Notes: a model not told the origin generated them from the sequence alone. Shown: positions 16,154 to 24,926, numbered from the stretch's first letter. The stretch is DNA of 64,000 bases from Wenyingzhuangia heitensis (GCF_011762155.1 NZ_JAASQL010000001.1:1054001-1118000), one strand, 5' to 3'. Translations and numbers: made by a program.

Positions 16154-16195
16154 CTCATAATCAGGGGGTCCATGGTTCGAGCCCATGTGGGACCA
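16154..16195 (+). other. tRNA-Met(CAT) 3' fragment, probable attachment site
   Basis: The segment starts in the anticodon loop CTCATAA. It continues with the 3' anticodon stem TCAG, the variable region, a perfect T-arm (CATGG, loop TTCGAGC, CCATG) and the 3' acceptor strand TGGGACC plus discriminator A. The 5' half is absent, because bases before 16154 cannot pair with the anticodon stem. Elements that integrate into tRNA 3' ends leave this kind of partial copy. It lies next to a tyrosine recombinase gene and a terminator, so it probably marks the right end of an integrated element. The stretch 16003-16153 and 16239-16439 shows no gene. Confidence 0.75.
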
Positions 16196-16208
16196 CTACT
16201 TAAAGCCT

Positions 16209-16238
16209 AAAACCATCTCAGTCCGAGATGGTTTTTTT
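16209..16238 (+). terminator. Intrinsic terminator after the tRNA fragment
   Basis: The stem ACCATCTC/GAGATGGT has a 5-nt loop and is followed by seven T residues. It would have ended the original tRNA transcript. Confidence 0.85.
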
Positions 16239-16439
16239 GTAAATATATTTTACTAAAAATAACAACATAAAAAATTGATGAAAAATAAGATGAAATCTGT
16301 TGTCAATATTGTGTTTAAATGTTCAAAAGTTTTTATAAATTAGATTTTATTGTAGAGTGTGATAATCTACAAATTAAAAACATAGCATTGCCGTTATTTT
16401 GTGTACTGCATAATACATTAAACTACTCTAGAGAAATAA

Positions 16440-16757
16440 ATGGAAACCCCAAATTTAAATTATATAAAAGAGCTGTCTGGAGGAGATGTTACTTTTGAAA
16501 AACAAATAATAGATATAGTTAAAGAAGAATTTCCAACAGAAAAAGAAGTTTATTTTAACAGTGTAAATGCTGATGATTTTGAGGCTATGATAGAAATAGT
16601 TCATAAACTAAAGCATAAAATTAGTATTTTTGGATTGACAAAGGCCTATGAGGTTGCAGTTCATTATGAGAAGAATTTAAAAGAAGGAACAAAAAAACTA
16701 AAAGAAGAGTTTGAAGAAATTTTAAAACTAATCACTTCTTATTTAGAAACAATATAG
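16440..16757 (+). CDS. HPt (histidine phosphotransfer) domain protein
   Basis: This 105-residue all-helical protein consists of a single Hpt domain. The phospho-accepting His lies in the segment EIVHKLKHKISIFGL, which matches the HxxKxxxxxxG pattern of HPt proteins. Stand-alone HPt proteins shuttle phosphate between hybrid histidine kinases and response regulators. The downstream LytTR response regulator starts 1 bp after its stop codon, so the two surely form one unit. No histidine kinase is in the window. The cognate kinase must be elsewhere. Confidence 0.88.
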   Translation: METPNLNYIKELSGGDVTFEKQIIDIVKEEFPTEKEVYFNSVNADDFEAMIEIVHKLKHKISIFGLTKAYEVAVHYEKNLKEGTKKLKEEFEEILKLITSYLETI

Positions 16758-16758
16758 T

Positions 16759-17484
16759 ATGGATTGCATTATTATAGATGATGAAGCAACAGCAAGGTTG
16801 GTAATTCGCCAATTATGTAAACAAGTAGATAGCTTGAACATAATTGGCGAATTTCCTGATGCGATTGAGGCGATTAAATTTTTAAATCAACAAGAGGTGG
16901 ATCTAATTTTCTTAGATATTCATATGCCTGGTTTAACTGGTTTTGACTTTATTCAGACCATAAAAAATCCACCTAAAGTTGTTTTGACTACTTCTGACCC
17001 TAAATTTGCTATTGATGCATTTGAATATGAGTGTATTGTAGATTATATAGTAAAGCCTATTGTCTTGCCTCGTTTTTTAAAAGCTATTCATAAAGTAGAA
17101 AATGTTGTTTTGTCGGATGTTAAATCAAATGAAATTAAATTTTCTGAAGAGGATAAACAAGGTGTTTCTAAGGAAAAGGATTTGTATGTAAATATAGATA
17201 GAAGATTGGTGAAAATAGACATACCAAGTATTCATTTAATAGAGGCTAAAGGAGATTATATTCAAATAAAAACAGAGAATAAAAACTACATAGTACATTC
17301 TACGTTAAAAAAGATAGAAGATAAGCTACCTAATGACTTGTTTTTTAAAGTTCATAGGTCATATATTATAAATACTAAAATGATTGTTGATATTGAGGAT
17401 AATAGTGTTTTAGTAAAAAAAGAAGTAATACCTGTTAGTAGATCTAACAAGCCAGAGCTCATTAGAAGGCTGAATCTTTTATAA
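16759..17484 (+). CDS. LytTR-family response regulator
   Basis: The protein has 241 residues. A receiver domain occupies residues 1-120: acidic pocket IIDDEA, phospho-acceptor Asp in LIFLDIHMPG at about residue 54, and Lys in VKPI. A LytTR DNA-binding domain covers about residues 140-241 (IEAKGDYIQI and VHRSYIIN motifs). It binds DNA as a LytR/AlgR-type transcription factor, probably phosphorylated through the HPt protein encoded directly upstream. Targets are unknown. The PID-CTERM gene 110 bp downstream in the same direction is one possible target. Confidence 0.93.
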   Translation: MDCIIIDDEATARLVIRQLCKQVDSLNIIGEFPDAIEAIKFLNQQEVDLIFLDIHMPGLTGFDFIQTIKNPPKVVLTTSDPKFAIDAFEYECIVDYIVKPIVLPRFLKAIHKVENVVLSDVKSNEIKFSEEDKQGVSKEKDLYVNIDRRLVKIDIPSIHLIEAKGDYIQIKTENKNYIVHSTLKKIEDKLPNDLFFKVHRSYIINTKMIVDIEDNSVLVKKEVIPVSRSNKPELIRRLNLL

Positions 17485-17595
17485 TTCTTTTTATATACTT
17501 TTAATAATTTAATTTTAGTATCTTTAGTAACCTCAAGAGCTTGTTGTGGAGTCTCTTAGTGAATTTATTTTTTTAATAACTAAAACAAAAATGCT

Positions 17596-17772
17596 ATGAA
17601 AAAGTTGTTAGTTGTAATGTTGTTGGTAGTTGGTTCAATAAATCAGTCAATTGCATCTCCAAGACCTCCATCTCCTCCCGGAAAAGAAAAAAAGGCCCCT
17701 ATTAACTCTAGTATTGTAGGTTTGTTTTTATTAGGTGTTTACTACGGAGCTAAAAAAATAAACCATTCATAG
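17596..17772 (+). CDS. Small PID-CTERM-like sorted protein, copy 1 (58 aa)
   Basis: The ATG at 17596 gives 58 residues: a signal peptide (1-20), the segment SPRPPSPPGKEKKAPIN, a C-terminal hydrophobic stretch of about 12 residues, and a short basic tail (AKKINHS). This is the layout of CTERM sorting signals, where an exosortase cleaves near the Pro-Ile motif. The canonical PID triplet is PIN here. The protein is a clear paralogue of the gene at 17984 (PRPPSPPGK identical). It is too short to carry a large mature domain, so the mature product would be a short Pro/Lys-rich peptide. Confidence 0.7.
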   Translation: MKKLLVVMLLVVGSINQSIASPRPPSPPGKEKKAPINSSIVGLFLLGVYYGAKKINHS

Positions 17773-17983
17773 AAAAATCTTTTTATTTTTTGTTTTTCAT
17801 CGAAAAAATGAAGTGGCTAAACGTCTAATTGTCTAATATTGCAGTAGTGTAGATTTATTAACATTTGTCTATATAACCATTAATTTATTAGAAATTATTT
17901 TGTTTAACAAGCTAAGGGTGTTATTTTTGACCTCGAAACAAGTTTAACATGTGTTAATTCTTATTTCCGTTACAAAGAAGACT

Positions 17984-18184
17984 ATGAATAAAATTTTATA
18001 TAAAATATTATTTGTTGTAATCATTACAGCATTTTCAACAGAAGCTATTGCAGCACCAAGACCTCCTTCTCCTCCGGGAAAGGATAAAAAGGCACCTATT
18101 GATATGGGGTTAACTCTATTGCTGTTAGCTGGTTCTGGGTTAGGGATAGTAAAGATCAAAAAAAACAAAAAAGACACTCAATAA
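17984..18184 (+). CDS. Small PID-CTERM protein, copy 2 (66 aa)
   Basis: The ATG at 17984 gives 66 residues. These comprise a signal peptide (1-23, ending AIA), the spacer APRPPSPPGKDKKA, the PID motif, a hydrophobic segment of about 15 residues (LTLLLLAGSGLGIV) and a Lys-rich tail (KIKKNKKDTQ). This matches the PID-CTERM sorting domain seen in flavobacterial small proteins, which are thought to be processed by an exosortase. The upstream in-frame start at 17951 would spoil the signal peptide, so I reject it. A long open frame on the opposite strand is a shadow. Its terminator overlaps the last codons. Confidence 0.8.
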   Translation: MNKILYKILFVVIITAFSTEAIAAPRPPSPPGKDKKAPIDMGLTLLLLAGSGLGIVKIKKNKKDTQ

Positions 18185-18199
18185 ACGAGTGTCTTTTTT
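18167..18199. terminator. Bidirectional terminator
   Basis: The arms AAAAAAGACACTC and GAGTGTCTTTTTT flank a 7-nt loop. The stem overlaps the stop codon of the PID-CTERM gene and also ends transcription from the convergent riboflavin synthase gene. Confidence 0.88.
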
Positions 18200-18221
18200 G
18201 TTTATAAGAAGTAAGAGTGTC

Positions 18222-18812
18222 TTAAATACTATATTTAGATATGTTTTTTACATATTTTCCAATAACATCAAATTCTAAATTTACAACCGTATTTTTTTTG
18301 TAGTGTTTAAATCTTGTATGTTCAAAAGTATATGGAATAATGGCTACACTAAAAATGTTTTCTCCAGAGTTAACAACAGTTAAACTAGTTCCATCAATTG
18401 TAATAGAGCCTTTCTCTATAGTTAAGTTTCCTAAAGATTTGTCATACTCAAAGGTAAAAAACCAACTTCCGTCTTTGTTTTCTACGTTTGTGCAAGTGGC
18501 AATTTGGTCCACATGACCTTGTACAATATGTCCATCTAACCGATCTCCCAACTTCATAGCTCTTTCTAAATTTACTTCATCATTAAGATTTAGGTTGTTT
18601 AGGTTGGTCTTGTTTAAAGTTTCTTCAATAGCAGTAACAGTGTACTCATTTTTCTTAATATCTACAACCGTTAAGCAAACTCCATTATGAGCTACACTTT
18701 GGTCAACTTTTAATTCATTGGTTATTGATGATGCTATAGTAATGTGTAAATTGGTGTTTTCTGGCTTTAGTTTTTTAACAATTCCAGTAGTTTCAATTAT
18801 TCCTGTAAACAT
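18222..18812 (-). CDS. ribE: Riboflavin synthase, alpha subunit
   Basis: This 196-residue enzyme has two homologous lumazine-binding beta-barrels (about 1-95 and 96-190). The N-terminus MFTGIIE is diagnostic of the family. NGVCLTV in the first repeat and GTSLTVV in the second are the ligand-binding strands. It converts two molecules of 6,7-dimethyl-8-ribityllumazine into riboflavin and a pyrimidinedione in the cytosol. It is divergent from pdxA with a 50-bp spacer that must hold both promoters. No FMN riboswitch is visible. It is a complete, ordinary family member. Confidence 0.97.
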   Translation of the reverse strand: MFTGIIETTGIVKKLKPENTNLHITIASSITNELKVDQSVAHNGVCLTVVDIKKNEYTVTAIEETLNKTNLNNLNLNDEVNLERAMKLGDRLDGHIVQGHVDQIATCTNVENKDGSWFFTFEYDKSLGNLTIEKGSITIDGTSLTVVNSGENIFSVAIIPYTFEHTRFKHYKKNTVVNLEFDVIGKYVKNISKYSI

Positions 18813-18862
18813 TATGTATATGGTTTTAAATGACTAATTTCGTACTCCAAAAGTAATATATA

Positions 18863-19903
18863 ATGACTGATAATCGTGTAATAAGAATTGGAATCTCTAT
18901 TGGAGACTTAAATGGAATAGGAATAGAATTAATTCTAAAAACATTTGAAGATAAAAGAATGTATGAGTTGTGTACTCCTGTTATTTTTGCTTCGGACAAA
19001 TCAATAGCTTATTATAAAAAAGAATTAAAATACAATTACCCAACACATAGTGTTAGAGAGTTAAGTAAAATTGAAGAAGGTAAATTGAATGTTGTAAATG
19101 TATGGAATGATGCGGTACAGATACAAGCCGGAGTGCCTACAGAAACATCTGGACAAAAAGCATTTCAATCATTAGAAGCAGCTACCAATGCCTTGCAAGA
19201 AAATATTGTAGATGTTTTACTAACAGCTCCTATAAGTAAAGATAATATTCAATCAGCTGATTTTAATTTTCCTGGTCATACAGAATATTTAGAATCTAAA
19301 ATAGATGGAGATAGTTTGATGATTTTAATGTCTGATGATATTAAAATAGGGCTAGTAACAGGTCATATTCCAGTTTCTAAAGTTTCAGAAACTTTAACAA
19401 AAGAATTGATTTGTAAAAAAATAGATATTATGTATCAGTCATTAATTCAAGATTTTGGAATTAGAAGACCTAAAATAGCTGTGTTAGGGTTAAATCCACA
19501 CTGTGGTGATAACGGAGTTATTGGGAATGAAGATGCAGAATTAATTCAGCCAATATTAACCGAATATCAGGAAAAAGGACAGTTGGTTTATGGTCCTTAT
19601 GCTGCGGATGGTTTTTTTGGAAATCAATCGTACACTAAGTTTGATGGAGTGATTTCTATGTATCATGATCAAGGATTGGTAGGTTTTAAAGCTATCTCTT
19701 TTGGAAAAGGAGTTAATTTTACAGCAGGCTTAGAAAAGATAAGAGTCTCGCCAGACCACGGTACAGCTTTTGATTTAGCAGGGAAAGGCATTGCAAATGA
19801 GTCCTCTTTTAAAGAAGCTTTGCAGCAAGGAATTTCAATTGCTAAAAAAAGATTTGAATATCAAGAATTGAAAACGAATCCGTTAAAAATTAAAAAACAA
19901 TAA
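18863..19903 (+). CDS. pdxA: 4-hydroxythreonine-4-phosphate dehydrogenase
   Basis: This 346-residue PdxA-family enzyme oxidises 4-phosphohydroxy-L-threonine in pyridoxal-phosphate synthesis. The metal-binding histidines are visible in FPGHTEYL, in LNPHCGDNG and in MYHDQGLVGFK. The N-terminal ISIGDLNGIG segment is the start of the first Rossmann half. The ATG at 18863 gives normal length. It is divergently arranged with ribE, a frequent pairing in Bacteroidota. A strong promoter for the next operon lies just after its stop. Confidence 0.96.
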   Translation: MTDNRVIRIGISIGDLNGIGIELILKTFEDKRMYELCTPVIFASDKSIAYYKKELKYNYPTHSVRELSKIEEGKLNVVNVWNDAVQIQAGVPTETSGQKAFQSLEAATNALQENIVDVLLTAPISKDNIQSADFNFPGHTEYLESKIDGDSLMILMSDDIKIGLVTGHIPVSKVSETLTKELICKKIDIMYQSLIQDFGIRRPKIAVLGLNPHCGDNGVIGNEDAELIQPILTEYQEKGQLVYGPYAADGFFGNQSYTKFDGVISMYHDQGLVGFKAISFGKGVNFTAGLEKIRVSPDHGTAFDLAGKGIANESSFKEALQQGISIAKKRFEYQELKTNPLKIKKQ

Positions 19904-19919
19904 ATTAATTGATTAGTTT

Positions 19920-19949
19920 TTGAATCAATAAAATGTTTTTATATCTTTG
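19920..19949 (+). promoter_or_regulatory. Promoter of the YceD-rpmF operon
   Basis: TTG at 19920-19922 and a perfect TAnnTTTG (TATCTTTG) at 19942-19949 are 19 bp apart, a textbook flavobacterial -33/-7 promoter, 23 bp before the ATG. Confidence 0.75.
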
Positions 19950-19972
19950 CACGCTCAAATTGATGTTTTTAT

Positions 19973-20497
19973 ATGAAAAACCTAAATGAATTTAAGATCC
20001 CTTTTGTGGGTTTAAAGGAAGGTAAGCATCAGTTTGATTTTCAAATTGATAGAGAGTTCTTTGATGCTTTTGGATATGATGAGTTTGAACAAGTGGATTT
20101 TAAGGTAAGCCTTTGCTTAACTAAAAAAGAAACTTTACTAGAATTAGATTTTGTAGCGGATGGTAGTGTAAATGTACCTTGTGATGTTACAGGAGAAGAT
20201 TTTGATTTAGAGGTAAAAGGTGATTTTTCTTTAATTGTTAAGTTTGGAGAAGCTTTTAACAATGATAATGAAGAGTTGTTAATTTTATCACATCACGCTT
20301 ATCAAGTAGAGGTACAACAATATATATATGAATTGATTATATTGTCTATTCCTCAAAAAAGAATAAAACCAGGAGTATCAAGAGAAGATATTAATGCTCT
20401 AGAAGAAAAACAAGAGCAGAAGAAAGAGACAAAAAGTAAAAAAGAACAGGTCGATCCACGTTGGGATCAATTAAAACAATTATTAGATAAAAAATAA
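19973..20497 (+). CDS. DUF177 (YceD-like) protein
   Basis: This 174-residue member of the YceD/DUF177 family carries the core segment FVADGSVNVPCDVTGEDFDLEV. In many bacteria that core has paired cysteines, but only one Cys remains here. Members are almost always encoded directly before rpmF. They have been linked to 23S rRNA accumulation or ribosome assembly. The C-terminal 40 residues are Lys/Glu-rich and include the conserved DPRWDQLKQLL end. The L32 gene follows after 12 bp, so both are co-transcribed from the promoter at 19920-19949. Confidence 0.9.
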   Translation: MKNLNEFKIPFVGLKEGKHQFDFQIDREFFDAFGYDEFEQVDFKVSLCLTKKETLLELDFVADGSVNVPCDVTGEDFDLEVKGDFSLIVKFGEAFNNDNEELLILSHHAYQVEVQQYIYELIILSIPQKRIKPGVSREDINALEEKQEQKKETKSKKEQVDPRWDQLKQLLDKK

Positions 20498-20509
20498 AAA
20501 TTTATAGCA

Positions 20510-20704
20510 ATGGCACATCCAAAGAGAAAAATCTCAAAAACAAGAAGAGATAAAAGAAGAACTCATTACAAAGCTGTAGCTCCTCAAGTTGCTGTAGACC
20601 CAACTACTGGAGAAGCGCACTTATACCATAGAGCACACTGGAATGAAGGAAAATTATATTACAGAGGACAAGTTGTAATTGACGCTACAGAGGCTGAAGC
20701 ATAA
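20510..20704 (+). CDS. rpmF: 50S ribosomal protein L32
   Basis: The protein has 64 residues, begins [20 protein letters not shown] and is highly basic at the N-terminus, which is unmistakable for bL32. The C-terminal half carries the [13 protein letters not shown] segment found in Bacteroidota. The zinc-binding cysteines present in some bL32 proteins are absent, so this is the C-minus type that folds without zinc. It follows the YceD gene closely and is followed by a terminator before fabH, the usual order YceD-rpmF-fabH. Confidence 0.98.
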   Translation: MAHPKRKISKTRRDKRRTHYKAVAPQVAVDPTTGEAHLYHRAHWNEGKLYYRGQVVIDATEAEA

Positions 20705-20733
20705 TTTTGTCTTTTAAATTATATACTGAATTG

Positions 20734-20761
20734 AAAACCCTCATTTTATGAGGGTTTCTTT
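20734..20761 (+). terminator. Intrinsic terminator after rpmF
   Basis: The stem AAACCCTCAT/ATGAGGGTTT has a 3-nt loop and is followed by a short T-rich stretch. Confidence 0.75.
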
Positions 20762-20873
20762 GTTCAAACTAATGGAATAGATCAAAAAAAGGACATTTTT
20801 TACGTAACTTTTAGAAATAAATTTTATTACTTTGGCGTTCAATATTGTTTAAAGATTTCTTAACAATCAATTT

Positions 20874-21869
20874 ATGGCAAAAATAAATGCTGCTATTACA
20901 GCTGTTGGAAAATATGTTCCAGATTATGTGTTGACTAATAAAGAGTTAGAGTCTATTGTTGATACAAACGACGAATGGATTACAACCCGTACTGGTATCA
21001 AAGAACGAAGAATTCTTAAAGATAAAGACAAACCAACATCATACTTAGCAATAAAAGCTGCCGAAAATTTAATTCAAAAAAAAGGACTAGATCCTAAAGA
21101 AATAGATTTGGTGTTAGTAGGTACAGCAACCCCTGATATGAATGTAGCTTCTACAGCAGTCTATGTTGCTACTCAAATAGGAGCTGTTAATGCATTTGGA
21201 TACGATTTACAAGCTGCTTGTTCTAGTTTTTTATATGCAATGTCTACAGCGGCAGCATATATAGAATCAGGTAGGTATAAAAAAGTATTAATTATAGGTG
21301 CTGATAAAATGTCTTCAATTATTGATTACGAAGACAGAGCTACTTGTATTATATTTGGAGATGGAGCAGGTGCTGCTTTATTTGAGCCTAATGAAGAAGG
21401 TTTAGGACTACAAGACGAATACTTAAGAAGTGACGGAATTGGTCGTGAATTCTTAAAAATGGAAGCAGGAGGTTCCTTAAATCCAGCAACTCACGAAACG
21501 GTAGATAACAAACAGCACTATATTAGACAAGAAGGAAGAACTGTATTTAAATATGCAGTATCTAATATGGCAGATGCAGCCGTTAAAATTTTAGAAAGAA
21601 ACAACTTGTCTAAACAAGATGTAGATTGGTTGGCAGCACACCAAGCAAATACTCGAATTATTGAGGCTACTGCAAATAGAATAGAATTAGATAAGGAAAA
21701 AGTAATGATGAATATCCAATATTATGGAAATACAACATCAGGAACTTTACCATTATTATTGGCTGATTATGAAAAACAATTAAAAAAAGGAGACAATATT
21801 GTTTTTGCTGCTTTTGGAGGAGGTTTTACATGGGGAGCTACTTATTTAAAATGGGCTTATAATTCATAA
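20874..21869 (+). CDS. fabH: 3-oxoacyl-ACP synthase III (KAS III)
   Basis: This 331-residue condensing enzyme starts fatty-acid synthesis by joining an acyl-CoA primer to malonyl-ACP. The Cys-His-Asn triad is visible: Cys116 in LQAACSSFLYA, His in AAHQANTRI (near 258) and Asn in YYGNTTSGT (near 288). Length and motifs are normal. It precedes accB and accC in the same direction with short gaps (45 and 47 bp), so initiation and malonyl-CoA supply are likely co-expressed. The many iso-branched fatty acids of Bacteroidota depend on this enzyme class. Confidence 0.97.
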   Translation: MAKINAAITAVGKYVPDYVLTNKELESIVDTNDEWITTRTGIKERRILKDKDKPTSYLAIKAAENLIQKKGLDPKEIDLVLVGTATPDMNVASTAVYVATQIGAVNAFGYDLQAACSSFLYAMSTAAAYIESGRYKKVLIIGADKMSSIIDYEDRATCIIFGDGAGAALFEPNEEGLGLQDEYLRSDGIGREFLKMEAGGSLNPATHETVDNKQHYIRQEGRTVFKYAVSNMADAAVKILERNNLSKQDVDWLAAHQANTRIIEATANRIELDKEKVMMNIQYYGNTTSGTLPLLLADYEKQLKKGDNIVFAAFGGGFTWGATYLKWAYNS

Positions 21870-21914
21870 GCTAAAAACTATAACTTTAAAGAATATTTAC
21901 TTAATATAACTATT

Positions 21915-22397
21915 ATGGAATTAAAGGACATTCAGAATTTAATAAAATTCGTTGCAAAATCAGGAGCTAACGAAGTAAAATTAGAAATGGAAGATGTTAA
22001 AATCACCATTAAAACAGGTGAAGGTAAAACGGAAACTACTATTTTACAACATGCAGCACCAATGCCTATGGGAGCACCTATTGCACAAGCACCTCTAGCC
22101 GCTCCAGCCGCTGTTGAAACAACCCCTGTGTCAACAGAAGCAGCAGAAGATTCAAAATATGTAACTGTTACTTCTCCAATGATTGGAACTTTTTACAGAA
22201 AACCATCTCCAGACAAACCTTTGTTTGTTGAAGTAGGTGATACTGTACAACCAGATTCAGTTGTTTGTGTAATTGAAGCAATGAAGTTATTTAACGAAAT
22301 AGAATCTGAAGTTTCAGGTAAAATAGTAAAAATATTAGTAGAGGATAGTACACCAGTTGAATTTGGACAACCATTATTCTTAGTAGACCCATCATAA
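21915..22397 (+). CDS. accB: Acetyl-CoA carboxylase biotin carboxyl carrier protein
   Basis: The protein has 160 residues. Residues 1-40 form the N-terminal helical part. An Ala/Pro-rich flexible linker spans about 46-80, and a biotinyl domain spans 81-160. The biotin-attachment lysine is Lys124 in the canonical EAMKLFNEIE motif. It shuttles carboxybiotin between AccC and the carboxyltransferase. The accC gene follows 47 bp downstream. Confidence 0.97.
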   Translation: MELKDIQNLIKFVAKSGANEVKLEMEDVKITIKTGEGKTETTILQHAAPMPMGAPIAQAPLAAPAAVETTPVSTEAAEDSKYVTVTSPMIGTFYRKPSPDKPLFVEVGDTVQPDSVVCVIEAMKLFNEIESEVSGKIVKILVEDSTPVEFGQPLFLVDPS

Positions 22398-22444
22398 TTA
22401 AAGGTTACTAAGGTTTTAAGTACTAATTTTCTAAAAGAAATACT

Positions 22445-23791
22445 ATGTTTAAAAAAATATTAATAGCCAACCGAGGTGAAATAGCTTTACGTGTAATAAG
22501 AACATGTAAAGAAATGGGAATTAAAACGGTTGCAGTATACTCTACTGCAGATCAGGATAGTTTACATGTTCGTTTTGCAGACGAAGCTGTTTGTATTGGT
22601 CCAGCTCCAAGTTCAGAATCTTACTTAAAGATGTCTAATATTATTGCAGCAGCCGAAATTACAAATGCAGATGCTATTCACCCAGGATATGGGTTTTTAT
22701 CTGAAAACGCTAAGTTTTCTAAATTATGTGAAGATCACGAGATTAAATTTATTGGAGCAACTGCCGAAATGATTAATCAGATGGGAGATAAAGCAAATGC
22801 AAAATCTACAATGATAGCTGCTGGAGTACCATGTGTGCCTGGAAGTGAAGGTGTTATTGAAGACTTTGCTGAATGTGAAAAATTAGCTATAGAAACAGGA
22901 TATCCAGTAATGCTTAAAGCTTCTGCCGGTGGTGGAGGTAAAGGAATGCGTGCTGTATGGAAAGCTGAGGAGCTAAGAGATGCTTGGGATTCTGCTCGTC
23001 ACGAATCTAAAGCTGCTTTTGGGAATGATGATATGTATATGGAGAAGCTAATTGAAGAACCTCGTCATATCGAAATTCAAATTGTAGGAGATGCTTATGG
23101 TAAAGCATGTCATTTATCTGAAAGAGATTGTTCTGTACAAAGACGTCATCAAAAATTAACTGAAGAAACACCTTCTCCATTCATGACAGATGAGTTAAGA
23201 GAAGCTATGGGACAAGCTGCTGTTTCTGCTGCTGAATATATTAAGTACGAAGGAGCAGGTACTGTTGAATTTTTGGTAGACAAACATAGAAACTTCTACT
23301 TTATGGAAATGAATACCCGTATTCAGGTAGAACACCCTATTACGGAAGAAGTTGTTGACTACGATTTAATTAGAGAACAAATATCTGTTGCTGCTGGAAT
23401 TCCAATTTCAGGAAAAAACTATTATCCAAAACTGCACTCTATCGAATGTAGAATTAATGCAGAAGATCCATTTGCTGGATTTAGACCTGCTCCAGGAAAA
23501 ATAACATCTTTTCATGCACCAGGAGGACACGGAGTTCGTTTAGATACTCATGTGTATGCAGGATATACAATTCCACCAAATTATGATTCAATGATTGCTA
23601 AATTAATAACCACTGCTCAAACTAGAGGAGAGGCTATTAGTAAAATGAGGAGAGCATTAGATGAGTTTGTAATAGAAGGAGTAAAAACAACAATTCCTTT
23701 TCACAGACAGTTAATGGATCATCCAGATTATGTAGCAGGTGATTATACCACTAAGTTTATGGAAGATTTTGTGATTGAGAAACCGGTTTAA
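22445..23791 (+). CDS. accC: Acetyl-CoA carboxylase biotin carboxylase subunit
   Basis: This 448-residue ATP-grasp enzyme carboxylates the biotin of AccB. Domains appear in order: N-terminal pre-ATP-grasp ([16 protein letters not shown] start), ATP-grasp with the glycine-rich loop [14 protein letters not shown] at about residues 158-171, and a C-terminal lid with the catalytic segment [15 protein letters not shown]. All key residues are present and the length is normal. It is the last gene of the fabH-accB-accC group and is followed by a perfect terminator. Confidence 0.98.
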   Translation: MFKKILIANRGEIALRVIRTCKEMGIKTVAVYSTADQDSLHVRFADEAVCIGPAPSSESYLKMSNIIAAAEITNADAIHPGYGFLSENAKFSKLCEDHEIKFIGATAEMINQMGDKANAKSTMIAAGVPCVPGSEGVIEDFAECEKLAIETGYPVMLKASAGGGGKGMRAVWKAEELRDAWDSARHESKAAFGNDDMYMEKLIEEPRHIEIQIVGDAYGKACHLSERDCSVQRRHQKLTEETPSPFMTDELREAMGQAAVSAAEYIKYEGAGTVEFLVDKHRNFYFMEMNTRIQVEHPITEEVVDYDLIREQISVAAGIPISGKNYYPKLHSIECRINAEDPFAGFRPAPGKITSFHAPGGHGVRLDTHVYAGYTIPPNYDSMIAKLITTAQTRGEAISKMRRALDEFVIEGVKTTIPFHRQLMDHPDYVAGDYTTKFMEDFVIEKPV

Positions 23792-23810
23792 ATCTTACTG
23801 AATAATAAAT

Positions 23811-23840
23811 AAAAAAGAGAGCTATATAGCTCTCTTTTTT
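23811..23840. terminator. Bidirectional terminator after accC
   Basis: A fully self-complementary stretch with arms AAAAAAGAGAGCT and AGCTCTCTTTTTT forms a strong hairpin with a T run. Confidence 0.88.
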
Positions 23841-23856
23841 ATTTTTGGTTAATTTT

Positions 23857-24822
23857 ATGAATATGAAAATATTATTAATTTATACTGGAGGTACAATAGG
23901 AATGATTAAAGACAAAAAAAATCAGTCTCTAGTGCCAAATGGTGTCAAACCAATAGAAGAATTCTTAATTGAAGAAGATCTTTTACACGGAATTTCTATT
24001 AAATCAACTAAGCAAGTAATAGATTCTTCTAATTTTGGATTGAAATATTTTAATGAATTAGCCGTTATTGTAGAACAAGAATATTACAATTATGATGCTT
24101 TTTTAGTTTTGATGGGAACAGATACCATGGCATATGTAAGTTCTTTGTTAAGTTATAGCATTCAAGGTTTAAACAAGTCAATTGTTTTTACAGGTGGTCA
24201 ATTGCCTTTGTTTGATAACAAATCGGATAGTAAAACAAATTTAAAAAACAGTTTATTGGCTTTAAAAGAAAATAGATTTCCTAAAGAAGTTGGAATTTAT
24301 TTTCATCATAAGTGGCATAGAGCTGTTTGTACCACTAAAATAGATTCAGAAGGATACGATGCCTATATTTCTCCAAATTTTAAATCAATTGAAGGAATAA
24401 AAACAAAGAAAAAATTTAAAGTTTATAAGAAAATAGAAGCAAATATTGTTGTTATTAAGTTAATTCCGTTCGGTAATGATGCTATTTTAAAGTTGGTTTT
24501 AGAGTCAAATTCTTTTGATGGGGTTGTTTTAGAAGTCTTTGGATCGGGAAATATGCCTGAATTTAGTAAAGAAATAAGGGGTGTTTTTAAAGAAAAAATA
24601 AGTAAGGGTTTAAAAATAGTACTAGTATCCCAATGTTTAAAAGGAGGGATTACAATTGGTAGGTATGCAGCTAGTATACAGGCAAAAGAGCTTGAATTTG
24701 TGAGTGCTGGGAGTATGACAGTTGAAGCTACTGTTGCTAAAATGTTATTTTTACATGATAAAAAATTAAATATTCAAGAATATAGAAGATTTTTTGAAGA
24801 ATCTGTTAGAGGAGAGACTTAA
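23857..24822 (+). CDS. ansA: Type I L-asparaginase
   Basis: This is a cytosolic asparaginase of about 321 residues. The first catalytic threonine lies in the N-terminal YTGGTIGM motif. The second catalytic set is in LVLMGTDTMAYV (Thr-Asp pair, with the downstream Lys region). It hydrolyses asparagine to aspartate and ammonia. No signal peptide is present, which fits the type I class. I start at the ATG at 23857. A second ATG lies two codons later, and the earlier TTG has no support. The gene stands alone between two transcription units. Confidence 0.93.
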   Translation: MNMKILLIYTGGTIGMIKDKKNQSLVPNGVKPIEEFLIEEDLLHGISIKSTKQVIDSSNFGLKYFNELAVIVEQEYYNYDAFLVLMGTDTMAYVSSLLSYSIQGLNKSIVFTGGQLPLFDNKSDSKTNLKNSLLALKENRFPKEVGIYFHHKWHRAVCTTKIDSEGYDAYISPNFKSIEGIKTKKKFKVYKKIEANIVVIKLIPFGNDAILKLVLESNSFDGVVLEVFGSGNMPEFSKEIRGVFKEKISKGLKIVLVSQCLKGGITIGRYAASIQAKELEFVSAGSMTVEATVAKMLFLHDKKLNIQEYRRFFEESVRGET

Positions 24823-24926
24823 AAATGTTAAGAAGATTTAACAATATAATATTTTTTAAAGTAAACATTTTTTTGTTACTTGCTCATCGTTTATCAATTA
24901 TCATTAATAGTATTAATTAAATAGAA

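Noticed and set aside
16120-16195. A complete tRNA gene
   Set aside because: Only the part from the anticodon loop onward is present. The bases upstream cannot form the D-arm, the 5' anticodon stem or the 5' acceptor strand.
15936-16439. Additional small genes around the attachment site
   Set aside because: No frame longer than about 30 codons with a start and coding-like composition is present apart from the broken integrase N-terminus.
17944-18177. Minus-strand frame opposite the PID-CTERM gene
   Set aside because: The plus-strand frame has a signal peptide and a sorting motif and is paralogous to its neighbour. The opposite frame has neither.
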